Assembly (NCBI GenBank): GCA_023460575.1
Contig: JAEWPQ010000185.1
Location: 46,271 to 110,270, forward strand
Direction: 5' to 3'
DNA: 64,000 nucleotides
DNA from: Bacillota bacterium
GTDB lineage: Bacteria > Bacillota > Clostridia > Lachnospirales > Lachnospiraceae
Shown here piece by piece: positions 1 to 8,667 of the stretch (positions are counted from its first letter, which is position 1; each line of letters starts with the position of its first letter). The notes beneath the pieces were generated by a model. That model was given only the letters and a program-made list of their open reading frames with translations, had not been told where the DNA came from and searched no databases. Both the position numbers and the translations under genes were made by a program.

Positions 1-1515
1 TCCCTCAAAGCCATGAAGGATGGAGTTTTCAACAAATGGCTGCAGCAAAAGTTTGTGGATCCGCCGGTCCATCACATCAGGATCCACATTGATGCTGCAG
101 GTGAAATTATTTTTCAGCCTGAACTGCTGTAAATAAATGTACTTTTTCAGCCAGTCGATCTCATCCCGCACACAAACCTCCCCGCTGCTGTCCGCAATGG
201 CATAGCGGAGTATGGTGGCAAGGGAATTAATGGCATTACTGATATCAAATTCATCTTTATCAATTGCCATCCAGTTAATAGTATCCAGTGTGTTATAGAG
301 AAAATGGGGATTAATCTGCGCTTCCAAGGCCTTTAGCTCAGCCTGTCGCTGCATCTGCCCTGCCTTCTTTTCTTTTTTAAGCGCAGTCTCCAGCTTCTCC
401 AGCATGTCATTAAACTGGACTGCTATCGTTTCAATTTCCACGGGCATTTTCCTGTCAGTCTCTACACGGACTTTTAAATCTCCCTCTCTCGCTTTCTGCA
501 TGGATGCCACCACCATCTTCACCGAATCCACAAGACGGTCAAGCACCCCAAACGTCATTAATACAGTAATCATAAGAAGAATAAGGCTTAAGGCTACAAT
601 CAGATAGATCTGACTGTTTAAATTCTTCATTAAACTTCCCTGATCCATCACATTGACCAGATCCCAGCCCAGAGTATCGTCGTGGTAAAGCCAGACAGAG
701 GTATAACGCTCCTCGTACAGGCCTTCTTCCCTTATAAACCTTTTACATGCTTCCACTCTGGCTTCTAAAGGCGCCCCCTTCCCGTAAAGAACTTTTCCTA
801 TCTTTTCCGGTTCACGGTAAGCAATAATACGTCCCGCCTCATCAATGATGAAATTAAAGCTTTTGTCCCTGTCCTGCTCCTGAACCTTGCATACACTCTG
901 AAGAAATTCTTTATCCAGGCTGACAATTACAATGCCGTTTTCTTTGTTTAAATTTTTGTAATCTATAATCCGGTGAGCCAGATGCAGCAGATAATAATCC
1001 TCATTTGCAAATCTGGTCCCGTATTCCGTGGGGAAAATATGGGTCTGATTATCCGAGGATACTTCCCCATACAGCTCCTCCTGGGATAGGCTGAAACTGT
1101 TCATCCACGAATTTTCATAGGTGGATGCAGACAGCTGGTTGTAAGTAATGCTCAGCCCCTTAGGCGTAATAATTGTGATGGACTTTATGTATTCTTTTGT
1201 ATTAAGGAGTCCTCTTAAATACCTCCGAAGCTGGTTTTTTGCAACCGATGCATTCTGCTTCTGATCCAACCGGTCCACCCATGCCACCACATCATCATTA
1301 GTATAAATCTGGAACAAAAGATCCTCATATGCTTTCAACCGGATAATTAAATTATTATCCATCTGCATTAAGCTTACACTGGTCAGCTCCTGGGTGTTCT
1401 TTTTTAATGTAACCGAAATGTTATAGAAATAATAAAAGCTTAATACCAGAATTGGAATGGTAGAAGTCGCCCAGAAAAGGCGGATTAACTTTTTCTTCAG
1501 ACTCACTTTTTTCAT
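1..1515 (-). CDS. YesM-type sensor histidine kinase, C-terminus cut by window edge
   Basis: This open frame runs from an ATG at 1515 (preceded by GAGGGAGCCAT) off the left edge, giving 505 residues without a stop. It begins with a basic stretch and a membrane segment (about residues 10-30), then a long extracellular sensor region, a second membrane segment followed by a HAMP-like linker, and the His-kinase motif AQINPHFLYNTLDTINW. The last visible residues are the N-box region (VENSILHGFEG), so most of the ATP-binding domain lies outside. Family knowledge: such kinases sense extracellular sugars and phosphorylate a YesN-type AraC response regulator, here presumably the one at 3398-4921. It follows the two permease genes by 26 bases on the same strand, so it is probably co-transcribed with them. 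Confidence 0.9.
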   Translation of the reverse strand, partial: MKKVSLKKKLIRLFWATSTIPILVLSFYYFYNISVTLKKNTQELTSVSLMQMDNNLIIRLKAYEDLLFQIYTNDDVVAWVDRLDQKQNASVAKNQLRRYLRGLLNTKEYIKSITIITPKGLSITYNQLSASTYENSWMNSFSLSQEELYGEVSSDNQTHIFPTEYGTRFANEDYYLLHLAHRIIDYKNLNKENGIVIVSLDKEFLQSVCKVQEQDRDKSFNFIIDEAGRIIAYREPEKIGKVLYGKGAPLEARVEACKRFIREEGLYEERYTSVWLYHDDTLGWDLVNVMDQGSLMKNLNSQIYLIVALSLILLMITVLMTFGVLDRLVDSVKMVVASMQKAREGDLKVRVETDRKMPVEIETIAVQFNDMLEKLETALKKEKKAGQMQRQAELKALEAQINPHFLYNTLDTINWMAIDKDEFDISNAINSLATILRYAIADSSGEVCVRDEIDWLKKYIYLQQFRLKNNFTCSINVDPDVMDRRIHKLLLQPFVENSILHGFEG

Positions 1516-1541
1516 ATGGCTCCCTCTCAATTCCAAAACTT

Positions 1542-2387
1542 CTATCCCTTAACTGCACCGCTTGTCATTCCCGATATAATATACTTCTGCATGAATAAGA
1601 AGATAAACGCAACCGGTATAATCGTCACAATGGCAAAGGCAGTTAAATAACTCCACTTTGTACCGTACTGCCCCATAAAATTAAAGATTCCCGCTGTAAT
1701 CGGCCGTTTCTTCTGGTCCAGAATAAATGTCATGCCATAAGCTAAATCACCCCAGCCATACAGGAAGGAAAAGATCGCGCATACAACCACTCCGGGCTTT
1801 GCCACTGGAAGCAGAATCCTGATAAATGCCAGGAACCGGGTACACCCGTCAATATAGGCAGCTTCCTCAAGATCTCTTGGAACAGAAGCAAAATAATTTT
1901 TTAAAATAAGCACCGAAAATGGGATGCCAAGAGTTGCATCGGATAAAATGGCGGACAGCCACGTATTGTATATATGCATTCCCTTAAACATAATAAACAT
2001 GGGTGTCAAAAGGACGGAAACCGGAAGCATCTGGGTTACCAGAAAGCACAAAAGCATACCGTTTCTCCCTTTGAAATGATATCTTGCGACGGCATAGGAA
2101 GCCGGAACAGCAAGAACAACTGCTATTACCATGGCTCCAGCAGAGATAATAAGGCTGTTAGCAAAAGACCGGAACATATTAAAATCTCCGTTGCCAACCT
2201 GGGCCGCATAAGATTTTGTATTTAGAACATGGGGATAAAACGTGGGCGGAATCTGAAAGATTTCCTTCTCCGTTTTCAGAGAAGTAATAAAAATCCAGAA
2301 CAGCGGAAACAGCAGCACACACAGGATAATTACGGAAATCAAGCATAACAGTAATTCCTTTTTTCCCTTTTTTCTTTCCTTCTCCAT
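1542..2387 (-). CDS. Carbohydrate ABC transporter permease, MalG family
   Basis: The protein has about 281 residues and six predicted membrane segments, starting at LCLISVIILCVLLFPLFWIF. The EAA loop that contacts the ATPase is visible as DLEEAAYIDGCTRFLAFIRI. It would form the second membrane subunit of a binding-protein-dependent sugar importer with the MalF-like protein upstream. Its ATG overlaps the stop of that gene as TGATG; an in-frame GTG three bases earlier sits too close to the AAGGAG. The C-terminus GMTSGAVKG is typical of the family. No ATPase gene is visible nearby; many Firmicutes share one MsmX-type ATPase among several such transporters. The substrate cannot be told from sequence. 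Confidence 0.9.
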   Translation of the reverse strand: MEKERKKGKKELLLCLISVIILCVLLFPLFWIFITSLKTEKEIFQIPPTFYPHVLNTKSYAAQVGNGDFNMFRSFANSLIISAGAMVIAVVLAVPASYAVARYHFKGRNGMLLCFLVTQMLPVSVLLTPMFIMFKGMHIYNTWLSAILSDATLGIPFSVLILKNYFASVPRDLEEAAYIDGCTRFLAFIRILLPVAKPGVVVCAIFSFLYGWGDLAYGMTFILDQKKRPITAGIFNFMGQYGTKWSYLTAFAIVTIIPVAFIFLFMQKYIISGMTSGAVKG

Positions 2388-3286
2388 CACTCCTTCTCCC
2401 CTTTCATCGTGATTTTTAAATACACAACGCCCACAAGCAGCAAAATTACCAGCAGTACATTGGCAGCGGAAGATCCAAGGCTGTACTGGAACATCTCAAA
2501 GGACAATTTGTAGGAATAAGTGGACAGTAAATGGGTGGAATTTACCGGACCGCCTCCGGTCATTACATAGACCATATCATAAACCTTGAATGTGTAAATA
2601 AAACCCAGAACGAGAAGTGATTCGATTGTGGTTCTCATGAGAGGAAGGGTGATCTTAAAGAATTTCTGTCTTCCGTTTGCCCCATCAATGGCAGCGCTCT
2701 CATACAGTTCCAGGGGAATTGTAGTGAGTCCTGTTGAAATCAGAATTGTATTAAAGGGAATTCCAATCCAGATATTTGCTATAATAACTGCAGTCATCGC
2801 AGTAGTCGGACTTGTGAGCCACTGAATATTTTCTGAGATCAGGCCCACACTTTTTAAGAAATAATTGATGATCCCCACATCGGTGGAAAACATAAACTTA
2901 AAAATTAAAGCCGTTACGGTCATGGGAATCATCCATGGTATCATAAGAAGCCCTCTGACCGGTCTGGCAAAGGAAAAATCTTTTTGAAACAGCAGAGCAA
3001 GCGCAAAGCCGATGACAAACTGGACAATCAGACAGCTGACCGTAAACAGCAGGGTATTAAACATCGCCCTTAAAAAAACAGTATCATGCATCAGTTTTAT
3101 GTAATTATCAAAACCAATAAAGTCCCTCGATCCACGGACCAGATTCCTGACCGTAACATTCTGAAGACTTAGGATAAGATTGCTGACAATGGGATATCCC
3201 ACAAAAAACAGCATATAAAGAAACGCCGGAAGCGCATACAGCAGTCCGATATTCTCATACCGGAAAAAGCTTTTGATTTGTTTCAC
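2387..3286 (-). CDS. Carbohydrate ABC transporter permease, MalF family
   Basis: The 299-residue protein has six membrane segments; the first is GLLYALPAFLYMLFFVGYPI. The EAA loop is LYESAAIDGANGRQKFFKIT. It pairs with the MalG-like protein whose start overlaps its stop. The start codon is GTG, chosen because AGGAGG lies ten bases upstream and no ATG is near. The gene follows the YesN-like regulator by about 110 bases. A substrate-binding protein normally sits just upstream of such permeases, but here that place is taken by the response regulator, which is unusual. Substrate unknown. Confidence 0.9.
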   Translation of the reverse strand: MKQIKSFFRYENIGLLYALPAFLYMLFFVGYPIVSNLILSLQNVTVRNLVRGSRDFIGFDNYIKLMHDTVFLRAMFNTLLFTVSCLIVQFVIGFALALLFQKDFSFARPVRGLLMIPWMIPMTVTALIFKFMFSTDVGIINYFLKSVGLISENIQWLTSPTTAMTAVIIANIWIGIPFNTILISTGLTTIPLELYESAAIDGANGRQKFFKITLPLMRTTIESLLVLGFIYTFKVYDMVYVMTGGGPVNSTHLLSTYSYKLSFEMFQYSLGSSAANVLLVILLLVGVVYLKITMKGEKE

Positions 3287-3343
3287 TGAAAATAGTCCTC
3301 CTTTTCATTTATTTCCACTGAAATCATCTTACACTGTATGGCT

Positions 3344-3364
3344 GTTTCCCAAAATACGGGAAAC
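3344..3364. other. Small hairpin between response regulator and permease genes
   Basis: GTTTCCC and GGGAAAC form a perfect 7-bp stem with a 7-base loop in the intergenic region 3287-3397. No run of T follows on the minus strand, so it is not a typical terminator; it may be an mRNA processing or partial termination site, or chance. Confidence 0.3.
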
Positions 3365-3397
3365 CTTGAAAAGGAGGAAAAACCTAAACGTTTTCCC

Positions 3398-4921
3398 CTA
3401 TTTTAAAGTCTTCCTGTAATCCGCAGGAAGCTGGCCTGTCATCTCCTTAAATACCTTACTGAAGTATTTCGGATCGGAATAACCTACCTTTGCTGCTATT
3501 TCATACAGCTTCATATGGGTCCCGCACAGCAGTTCCTTTGCTTTATTAATTCTGAAATTTTTCATGTATGTACTGTAGGTCAGTCCCATTTCCTTATGAA
3601 ACTGCGTTCCCAGATATTCAGGCGTGACATTTAACTTTGAGGCAATCTCATCCAGTGTGATCCCGCTTTGATAAAACTCCTGTATCATGCTTCTGACCCG
3701 CCTTACCGTCAGATGAGTGATCTCTCTGTCTTCCTCCCGGGGCTTTATACAGTCAAACAGGAAATCTGCCCCGTGTGCCAGTTCCTCTCTCCGCTTTGCC
3801 TCCATAATCGTCTCTAAAAGCTTCTGCTGCTTTAAAGACTCAAAATTGATGCATCCCAGTTCCTTGGCAATTCCCATTACGGCCCACAAAAAACGCACAT
3901 AACATTCCTTAATTTCCTTGGGGGCATAGATCTTACCGTCATGAAAACTGTCATGAAATTCTCCCATAAGCGCCTTTGCCTTATCCCAGTTGTCGGAACA
4001 GATTGCCACTTTTATCCTCGTCTCCAGCTCGATGGGATAGATGCAGGGCACCGTCTGTACATGCGTAATCTTGGGATAGGAGATGAGAATTTCCTCATCA
4101 AAGGATATATTCCAGTCCATATAAGGGCTGAGACTGTCAAGCCCTCTCTTCAATTCGGCCGCTCCTGTAACCTCTGTCCATCCAAAGGTCATCCTTCGTG
4201 GTCTCTGCTTTAGAATCTGCTGCTGCAGCCACCGCTCCAGATCGTGGGCATCCTTGTAATGGTAAAGGACCACAACCATTGATTTTCTGTATATTAGATC
4301 CAGAATGCAGAAAGACAGATCCGGATACACGGAAAAGACATGACGCAGCTGTTTCATAGCGCCATCTTTCTCTTCTTCATACCGGTTTCCCAGATATACA
4401 TAGATCAATATGAGTTTCTCAGTTTCTTCCATCTGATAACTGTGCTTTAAATAAGCGCTTATTTCCTCTTCCATCTCCAGGCGCCCGTTTATGAAATCAT
4501 AGAGTATCTGCTCCAGCGTTCCGATCTTTGCAGGCTTCTCCTGCCTGTCCTTTTCTACCTGAAGCTCTACATGCTCCAGCGCCTGTGAAAAATCATTAAG
4601 TGAAATGGGTTTCAGCAAATATTCTGTCACTCCAAGCTTCATCGCCTGACGGGCATATTCAAATTCCGAATAGGCGCTTAAAACGATTGCTTTCGCAGTA
4701 ATTCCATCTTTCACCGCATTGGTCATCATCTGTAGGCCATCCATCTTTGGCATTCTGATATCTGTTATCACAATATCGGGCTTTAACTCTTTTAACATCC
4801 GAAGCCCGTCTTCCCCGTTTTCCGCTTCTCCCACAATATCATAATCCTGTCTCATCTTGCCTAAAAGCTTTTGAATTCCTTCTCTGATCCGTATCTCATC
4901 CTCTACAATCAGTAACCGCAT
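3398..4921 (-). CDS. YesN-type response regulator, receiver plus AraC DNA-binding domain
   Basis: The start at 4921 (MRLLIVEDE) was chosen because AAAAGGGG lies just upstream; a longer frame begins at 4981 without a good site. Residues 1-120 are a receiver domain with acidic pocket VEDE and phosphoacceptor Asp54 in VITDIRMPKMDG. A central region of about 280 residues has no motif I recognise. The last 100 residues are two helix-turn-helix units of the AraC family (LDEIASKLNVTPEYLGTQF and LYEIAAKVGYSDPKYFSKVF). In this family, phosphorylation by a YesM kinase activates transcription of the adjacent sugar transporter; here the partner is presumably the kinase at 1-1515. Confidence 0.92.
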   Translation of the reverse strand: MRLLIVEDEIRIREGIQKLLGKMRQDYDIVGEAENGEDGLRMLKELKPDIVITDIRMPKMDGLQMMTNAVKDGITAKAIVLSAYSEFEYARQAMKLGVTEYLLKPISLNDFSQALEHVELQVEKDRQEKPAKIGTLEQILYDFINGRLEMEEEISAYLKHSYQMEETEKLILIYVYLGNRYEEEKDGAMKQLRHVFSVYPDLSFCILDLIYRKSMVVVLYHYKDAHDLERWLQQQILKQRPRRMTFGWTEVTGAAELKRGLDSLSPYMDWNISFDEEILISYPKITHVQTVPCIYPIELETRIKVAICSDNWDKAKALMGEFHDSFHDGKIYAPKEIKECYVRFLWAVMGIAKELGCINFESLKQQKLLETIMEAKRREELAHGADFLFDCIKPREEDREITHLTVRRVRSMIQEFYQSGITLDEIASKLNVTPEYLGTQFHKEMGLTYSTYMKNFRINKAKELLCGTHMKLYEIAAKVGYSDPKYFSKVFKEMTGQLPADYRKTLK

Positions 4922-5004
4922 GCTTCTTTCCCCTTTTATTAAACTGCCCGCTGTTCTTCTCCATTTAATTGCTGTTTTCATATTACTTTAATCTAAATCA
5001 ACTG

Positions 5005-6099
5005 TCAATCCTCCCCCTTTTCCGTGATGGTTTTAAGAACAGATGCAGCCATGGTTTTCAGCATCTTGTGGATCAAAAATCTGGAATATTCATCAAGATT
5101 TCTCACCCGCCCCATCATCAGGGGAAGGTTTTTCTGCCACTCAGATCCAATCTGTCTGATGTTTTGTGTATCTTCAATATCCAGAACCGAATACAATGCA
5201 TCAATAAAACGTTCCCGTTCTTCATCAGAAACTGCTCCCAGCCAGCTATGCAGTGATTTATCCATGTATTTGGTACTTTTCGTCAACCGTTCAACAATTA
5301 CAAAATGATCTCCTTCAATGATCCATGAAAAAGGATCGTGCAGCAAAAGGCCGGTCCTGCTGCTCTTTACGATGGAAAATGGCTCCTGGCACTCCAGCAG
5401 CATGCCAATCACCGATGACTGAGGCACTGTCTTTTCCACTATCGTATGACTGTTCTCCGGTTCAGGGAGGTCTAAGGCATTTTCCTTAAACCCAGGTCCG
5501 TCATGAGAATAAACCTTCACAATCCGGTCCTTTAACTGCTGGTTTAACTTCGAATAAACATATACAGCCAGATTGCCTCCTTTAGAATATCCGCCTAATA
5601 TAAGCTTTCCTTTAAAATGTGAGGCAACCTCTGTTACATATCGGACTGCCTCTTCCTGTGAGGGCACCGGGCATTGAAACGCCATATTAAAGTCTTCCTT
5701 CCACCCTGACAAAGTAGTATCCGTTCCGCGGAACGCAATGTAAGCCGTATTTTCATCCAGAAAAACGGTCACAGCACAAAACTGTTTCTCCAGAGTGCAG
5801 TCCTGTTCTTCCCGGTAAAAGCCCACCGTTAAATCACGATAACGCGGACTGGCAGCCATGGCAAACAAAAGCCTTAAACTGTTTTCTTCAGCCCGGACAT
5901 CACGAAACATCTCTTTAAAATGTTCTGCTTTCAGCAGGCAGCCAATGGTTGGAAATGTCGCACATGACTGAAATCCAGGCACAAAAGAAGCAAGACCAAT
6001 GTATGAAAATTTGGAAAGAATCAGGCTGTCAACAGAATGAAACGGCTTTCTGCTAAAATCTGATAATTCATGTTCTGCATAGTTAATTATATTCGCCAT
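5005..6099 (-). CDS. DUF2974 alpha/beta-hydrolase-like protein (Mbeg1-like)
   Basis: This 364-residue protein starts with MANIINYAEHELSDFSRKPF, a start typical of the DUF2974 family. A lipase-like core is visible: AFRGTDTTLSGWKEDFNM (the region before the active site in class 3 lipases) and GGYSKGGNLAVYVYSKL, a GxSxGG nucleophile elbow. Asp in YSHDGPGF and a later His (SWIIEGDHFVIVERLT) could complete a triad. It has no signal peptide, so it should act in the cytoplasm. The RBS AAGGAG lies nine bases before the ATG. The gene stands alone, divergent from the trio at 6308. Substrate unknown; lipase/esterase activity is an inference from fold motifs. Confidence 0.85.
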   Translation of the reverse strand: MANIINYAEHELSDFSRKPFHSVDSLILSKFSYIGLASFVPGFQSCATFPTIGCLLKAEHFKEMFRDVRAEENSLRLLFAMAASPRYRDLTVGFYREEQDCTLEKQFCAVTVFLDENTAYIAFRGTDTTLSGWKEDFNMAFQCPVPSQEEAVRYVTEVASHFKGKLILGGYSKGGNLAVYVYSKLNQQLKDRIVKVYSHDGPGFKENALDLPEPENSHTIVEKTVPQSSVIGMLLECQEPFSIVKSSRTGLLLHDPFSWIIEGDHFVIVERLTKSTKYMDKSLHSWLGAVSDEERERFIDALYSVLDIEDTQNIRQIGSEWQKNLPLMMGRVRNLDEYSRFLIHKMLKTMAASVLKTITEKGED

Positions 6100-6230
6100 T
6101 TTACAAAACTCCTTGTTCTATCATAGGCAGTTATTTATTTAGTATCCGGTTTTGTTCATATTCTATCCTTATATTTAAAATAAATGGAAACAAAAACACA
6201 AGTATATAGGGAAACTCTACGAAGCGTTTA

Positions 6231-6259
6231 TTGAAAAGACCATAGCCGGGAGCTAAAAT
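6231..6259 (+). promoter_or_regulatory. Sigma-A type promoter for the 6308-7611 operon
   Basis: TTGAAA (6231-6236) and TAAAAT (6254-6259) are separated by exactly 17 bases. Transcription would start near 6266, about 40 bases before the first ATG. Confidence 0.55.
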
Positions 6260-6307
6260 GATGTGGAAAGGACCGCAGACAGACTTTTTCAGAAAGGTTA
6301 TGAGAAA

Positions 6308-6649
6308 ATGGAAAACCCAAACAGAAAAGAATTAAAAGAGCAATATAAAAACAGAGTTCTTACCGGGGGAGTATACCGCATTCAATGCAGCGGAAATGAT
6401 TCATACTGGTTACGTGCCAGTTTTGATATGCAGGGATCTAAGAATCGGTTTACTTTTTCGAAAACAACAGATTCCTGTCCTGAGATATGCATGTTAAAAG
6501 CCTGGAAACAATATGGTGCATCCTCCTTTTCCTTTGAAGTCGTGGAGGAAATAGAAAAAAAGGACACTCAGACAGATCGTCAGTTTTCAGATGATGTAAG
6601 CACTCTCCTGGAACTTTGGAAAGAAAAATTGTTGGAAGGAGAACAATAA
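6308..6649 (+). CDS. GIY-YIG-like small protein, probably lacking nuclease residues
   Basis: The start at 6308 (MENPNRKELKEQYKNR) was chosen because AGAAAGG precedes it; the frame opens earlier at 6263 without a site. The 113-residue protein resembles the short GIY-YIG family proteins of Firmicutes, which start ELKxxYKxxxxxGGVYxI and end with WLEKL-like helices. Here GGVYRIQCSGNDSYWLRAS matches the first strand, but the second half of the GIY-YIG signature (YxG or YIG) and the usual catalytic Arg are not clear, so catalysis is doubtful. It is followed by a DUF2087 gene after two bases, a pairing I recall from related genomes. Role unknown. Confidence 0.65.
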   Translation: MENPNRKELKEQYKNRVLTGGVYRIQCSGNDSYWLRASFDMQGSKNRFTFSKTTDSCPEICMLKAWKQYGASSFSFEVVEEIEKKDTQTDRQFSDDVSTLLELWKEKLLEGEQ

Positions 6650-6651
6650 AC

Positions 6652-6924
6652 ATGGAACGGACCATTGATGTCAATAACTTTCTTGATAATTCCGGAAAGA
6701 TTACACAATTATCTCAAAAGAACCGTTTAAGAACGGAAACACTTTGTTATCTGGCTGAAAAATTCCAGCCAGACCGCAGTTATACTGAGAAAGAAGTAAA
6801 CTCCATCTGTGATGAATGGCATACATTCGGAGACCATTTCGTGCTCAGAAGAGAACTGATTGACAAAGGGCTTCTGCGCCGGGAACCGGATGGCTCGCGG
6901 TACTGGAAGCCTGAGTCTGAATAA
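6652..6924 (+). CDS. DUF2087 domain protein
   Basis: The start at 6652 (MERTIDVNNFLDNSGKI) follows GGAAGGAGAACAATAAAC; an earlier in-frame ATG at 6616 lies inside the upstream gene. The 90-residue protein matches the DUF2087 pattern: KNRLRTETLCYLAEKF, then SYTEKEVNSICDEW, then RRELIDKGLLRREPDGSRYW. The last part looks like the wing of a small winged-helix fold, and in other proteins this domain is attached to ArsR-type DNA-binding domains, so nucleic-acid binding is plausible. It is the second gene of a three-gene operon. Confidence 0.8.
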   Translation: MERTIDVNNFLDNSGKITQLSQKNRLRTETLCYLAEKFQPDRSYTEKEVNSICDEWHTFGDHFVLRRELIDKGLLRREPDGSRYWKPESE

Positions 6925-6939
6925 AAAAGGAGAACGCAA

Positions 6940-7611
6940 ATGTCAAACATAAACACTGCCTTTCAGCCAATTGATTTCGATAACTGGAACAGAAAGCAAT
7001 ATTTTCATTATTTTACCAAAATGATGCCTACCGGTTATTCCATCAGTTTTGAGACAGATATAACCAATACCTTTGATATGATAAAAAGGCAGAACAGAAA
7101 GTTTTTTCCCGCATTTTTATACCTGGCTTCAAAACTCATAACAGAGCAAAATGAGTTTCGTATTGCCGATTTAGATGGAAAGCTGGGTTATTATGAGGTT
7201 TTACATCCTGCTTATGCATGTTTCCATCAGGACGACAAAACCATGTCCTGCATGTGGACGGAATATGATTCCGATTTTAATACTTTTTATAACAATTACA
7301 TGAGTGACCAAAATATGTATTCAGATAACCATGGTATATTAGCGAAACCGGATATGCCACCCCAGAACAATTTTATGATAGGAATGCTGCCATGGATCAA
7401 ATTTACCAGCTATGCTCCGGTCCCTTATACCAGCAGCAACTCCTATTATTTTCCGATTATAGAAGCCGGCAGATTTTATGACAGAGACGGCAGAAAATGG
7501 ATGCCGCTATCTATTACCGTTCATCATGCCGTAGCAGACGGATATCATGTAGGTTTATTTCTTGAGAAGTTTCAGTCAGGAATGGCTGCCCCTGAAAAGT
7601 GGATTTATTAG
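6940..7611 (+). CDS. Chloramphenicol acetyltransferase (CatA) family protein
   Basis: At 223 residues this has the usual size of a type A chloramphenicol acetyltransferase subunit. The catalytic signature is seen as HHAVADGYHVGLFLEKFQ, with His196 as the expected general base and Asp200 as the structural Asp. N-terminal features (FDNWNRKQYFHYFT, then FFPAFLYLASK) also fit the family. The Cys common in the HHAVCDG motif is Ala here, and the family includes housekeeping-type members, so true drug acetylation is not certain. The RBS AAAAGGAG lies seven bases upstream. The stop overlaps the stop of the convergent gene at 7608, leaving no room for a terminator. Confidence 0.85.
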   Translation: MSNINTAFQPIDFDNWNRKQYFHYFTKMMPTGYSISFETDITNTFDMIKRQNRKFFPAFLYLASKLITEQNEFRIADLDGKLGYYEVLHPAYACFHQDDKTMSCMWTEYDSDFNTFYNNYMSDQNMYSDNHGILAKPDMPPQNNFMIGMLPWIKFTSYAPVPYTSSNSYYFPIIEAGRFYDRDGRKWMPLSITVHHAVADGYHVGLFLEKFQSGMAAPEKWIY

Positions 7612-8582
7612 CTGGATGTTCCCTTATCTGATATATTGATCAGGTATTGATTCAGCTCTTTGTTCCACTCAATGTACTTTATATCACTCCTATGATTCGA
7701 CAATCCATAATGTGCGGCCAGATAACTGCCTAAATACCGGCTTACCTTATCGGCTCCGCTGGTGTTTAAGTGGTCCCCTCCGTCTCTGCTGTCCCTGCTC
7801 CAGTCCATCTTTAATTCCTTAGTGTAAAGGTTTAAATCCAGATAGGGAACTTTATTTTTCAAGGCATAATCATTCACTGTATTATGGCGGCTGTAATCCC
7901 AGTTTTTAGGTGCAGTGACTCCTACTAACAGCAGGCTGATCTGTTTTTCCCGGCACAGTTTCACGATCCTGTCTGTCCAGAAGGTCACTGTCTGGTCAAG
8001 CGGCTCTCTTCCATCAGATTGATTCATATATTCGCCGCCCTTATAAGCGGCTACCTTTTTACTATGAAGAAACCCTTTCATACAATCCCGCTGGCTAAAG
8101 TCCCACTCCTGTTTCCAATCACGGGCAGTAAGCTTTTTCCACCTGTCATGATATTTAAAAATTGGTAAATAGTACTGTGACGCCTTATCCAGCGCATGAT
8201 TTATTTCTGTCTGCACATCCCGGTGGTGATAGAATAAATCTGTCTCCAGAATTACCAGCTTTGGCTTTTGGTGTTTTAATGCATTTTTAAGCATATAATA
8301 TGCTTCCACGGAGCGTTGTCCCGACTGGCTGCAGACAAAAGATGTTATACCATGATCTTTCCACATCACCATGGGAGAAATTGCTGAATATCCCTCACTA
8401 TCGCCCACAACAATCACATCCAGAGTATTGGAGGGTTCTGCCAGCACTCCATTTGCAGGAATATCTCTACCCGCCATTCCGTCTTCCACCGTATTCTTTT
8501 TAGGCATAAACAAATAAGAACTCTGAAATAACAACAGGAGAAAAATTCCCCAAAATCCAATTATTTTTCCAAATTCTCTCAT
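7608..8582 (-). CDS. Membrane-anchored SGNH/GDSL-like hydrolase
   Basis: The start at 8582 (MREFGKIIGFWG) was chosen because GTGGAG precedes it and the longer frame (to 8828) runs through the upstream lipoprotein gene as its shadow. Residues 7-26 are a membrane anchor. The catalytic block is VIVVGDSEGYSAISP (Ser62), and near the C-terminus DHLNTSGADKVSRYL supplies the Asp-x-x-His-like element. This is the DltD/DUF1574-like branch of the SGNH fold, whose members act on cell-wall polymers or exported lipids. The active site would face outside. It lies 85 bases after the lipoprotein gene on the same strand and may be co-transcribed with it. Confidence 0.75.
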   Translation of the reverse strand: MREFGKIIGFWGIFLLLLFQSSYLFMPKKNTVEDGMAGRDIPANGVLAEPSNTLDVIVVGDSEGYSAISPMVMWKDHGITSFVCSQSGQRSVEAYYMLKNALKHQKPKLVILETDLFYHHRDVQTEINHALDKASQYYLPIFKYHDRWKKLTARDWKQEWDFSQRDCMKGFLHSKKVAAYKGGEYMNQSDGREPLDQTVTFWTDRIVKLCREKQISLLLVGVTAPKNWDYSRHNTVNDYALKNKVPYLDLNLYTKELKMDWSRDSRDGGDHLNTSGADKVSRYLGSYLAAHYGLSNHRSDIKYIEWNKELNQYLINISDKGTSS

Positions 8583-8667
8583 TCTGGCTCCACTTCTCTT
8601 TAACGGCCTAAACAGGCAGCTTCCTATATCAGAATTCTGCCTGCTTAAATCTTTTAATAATTTTTTT

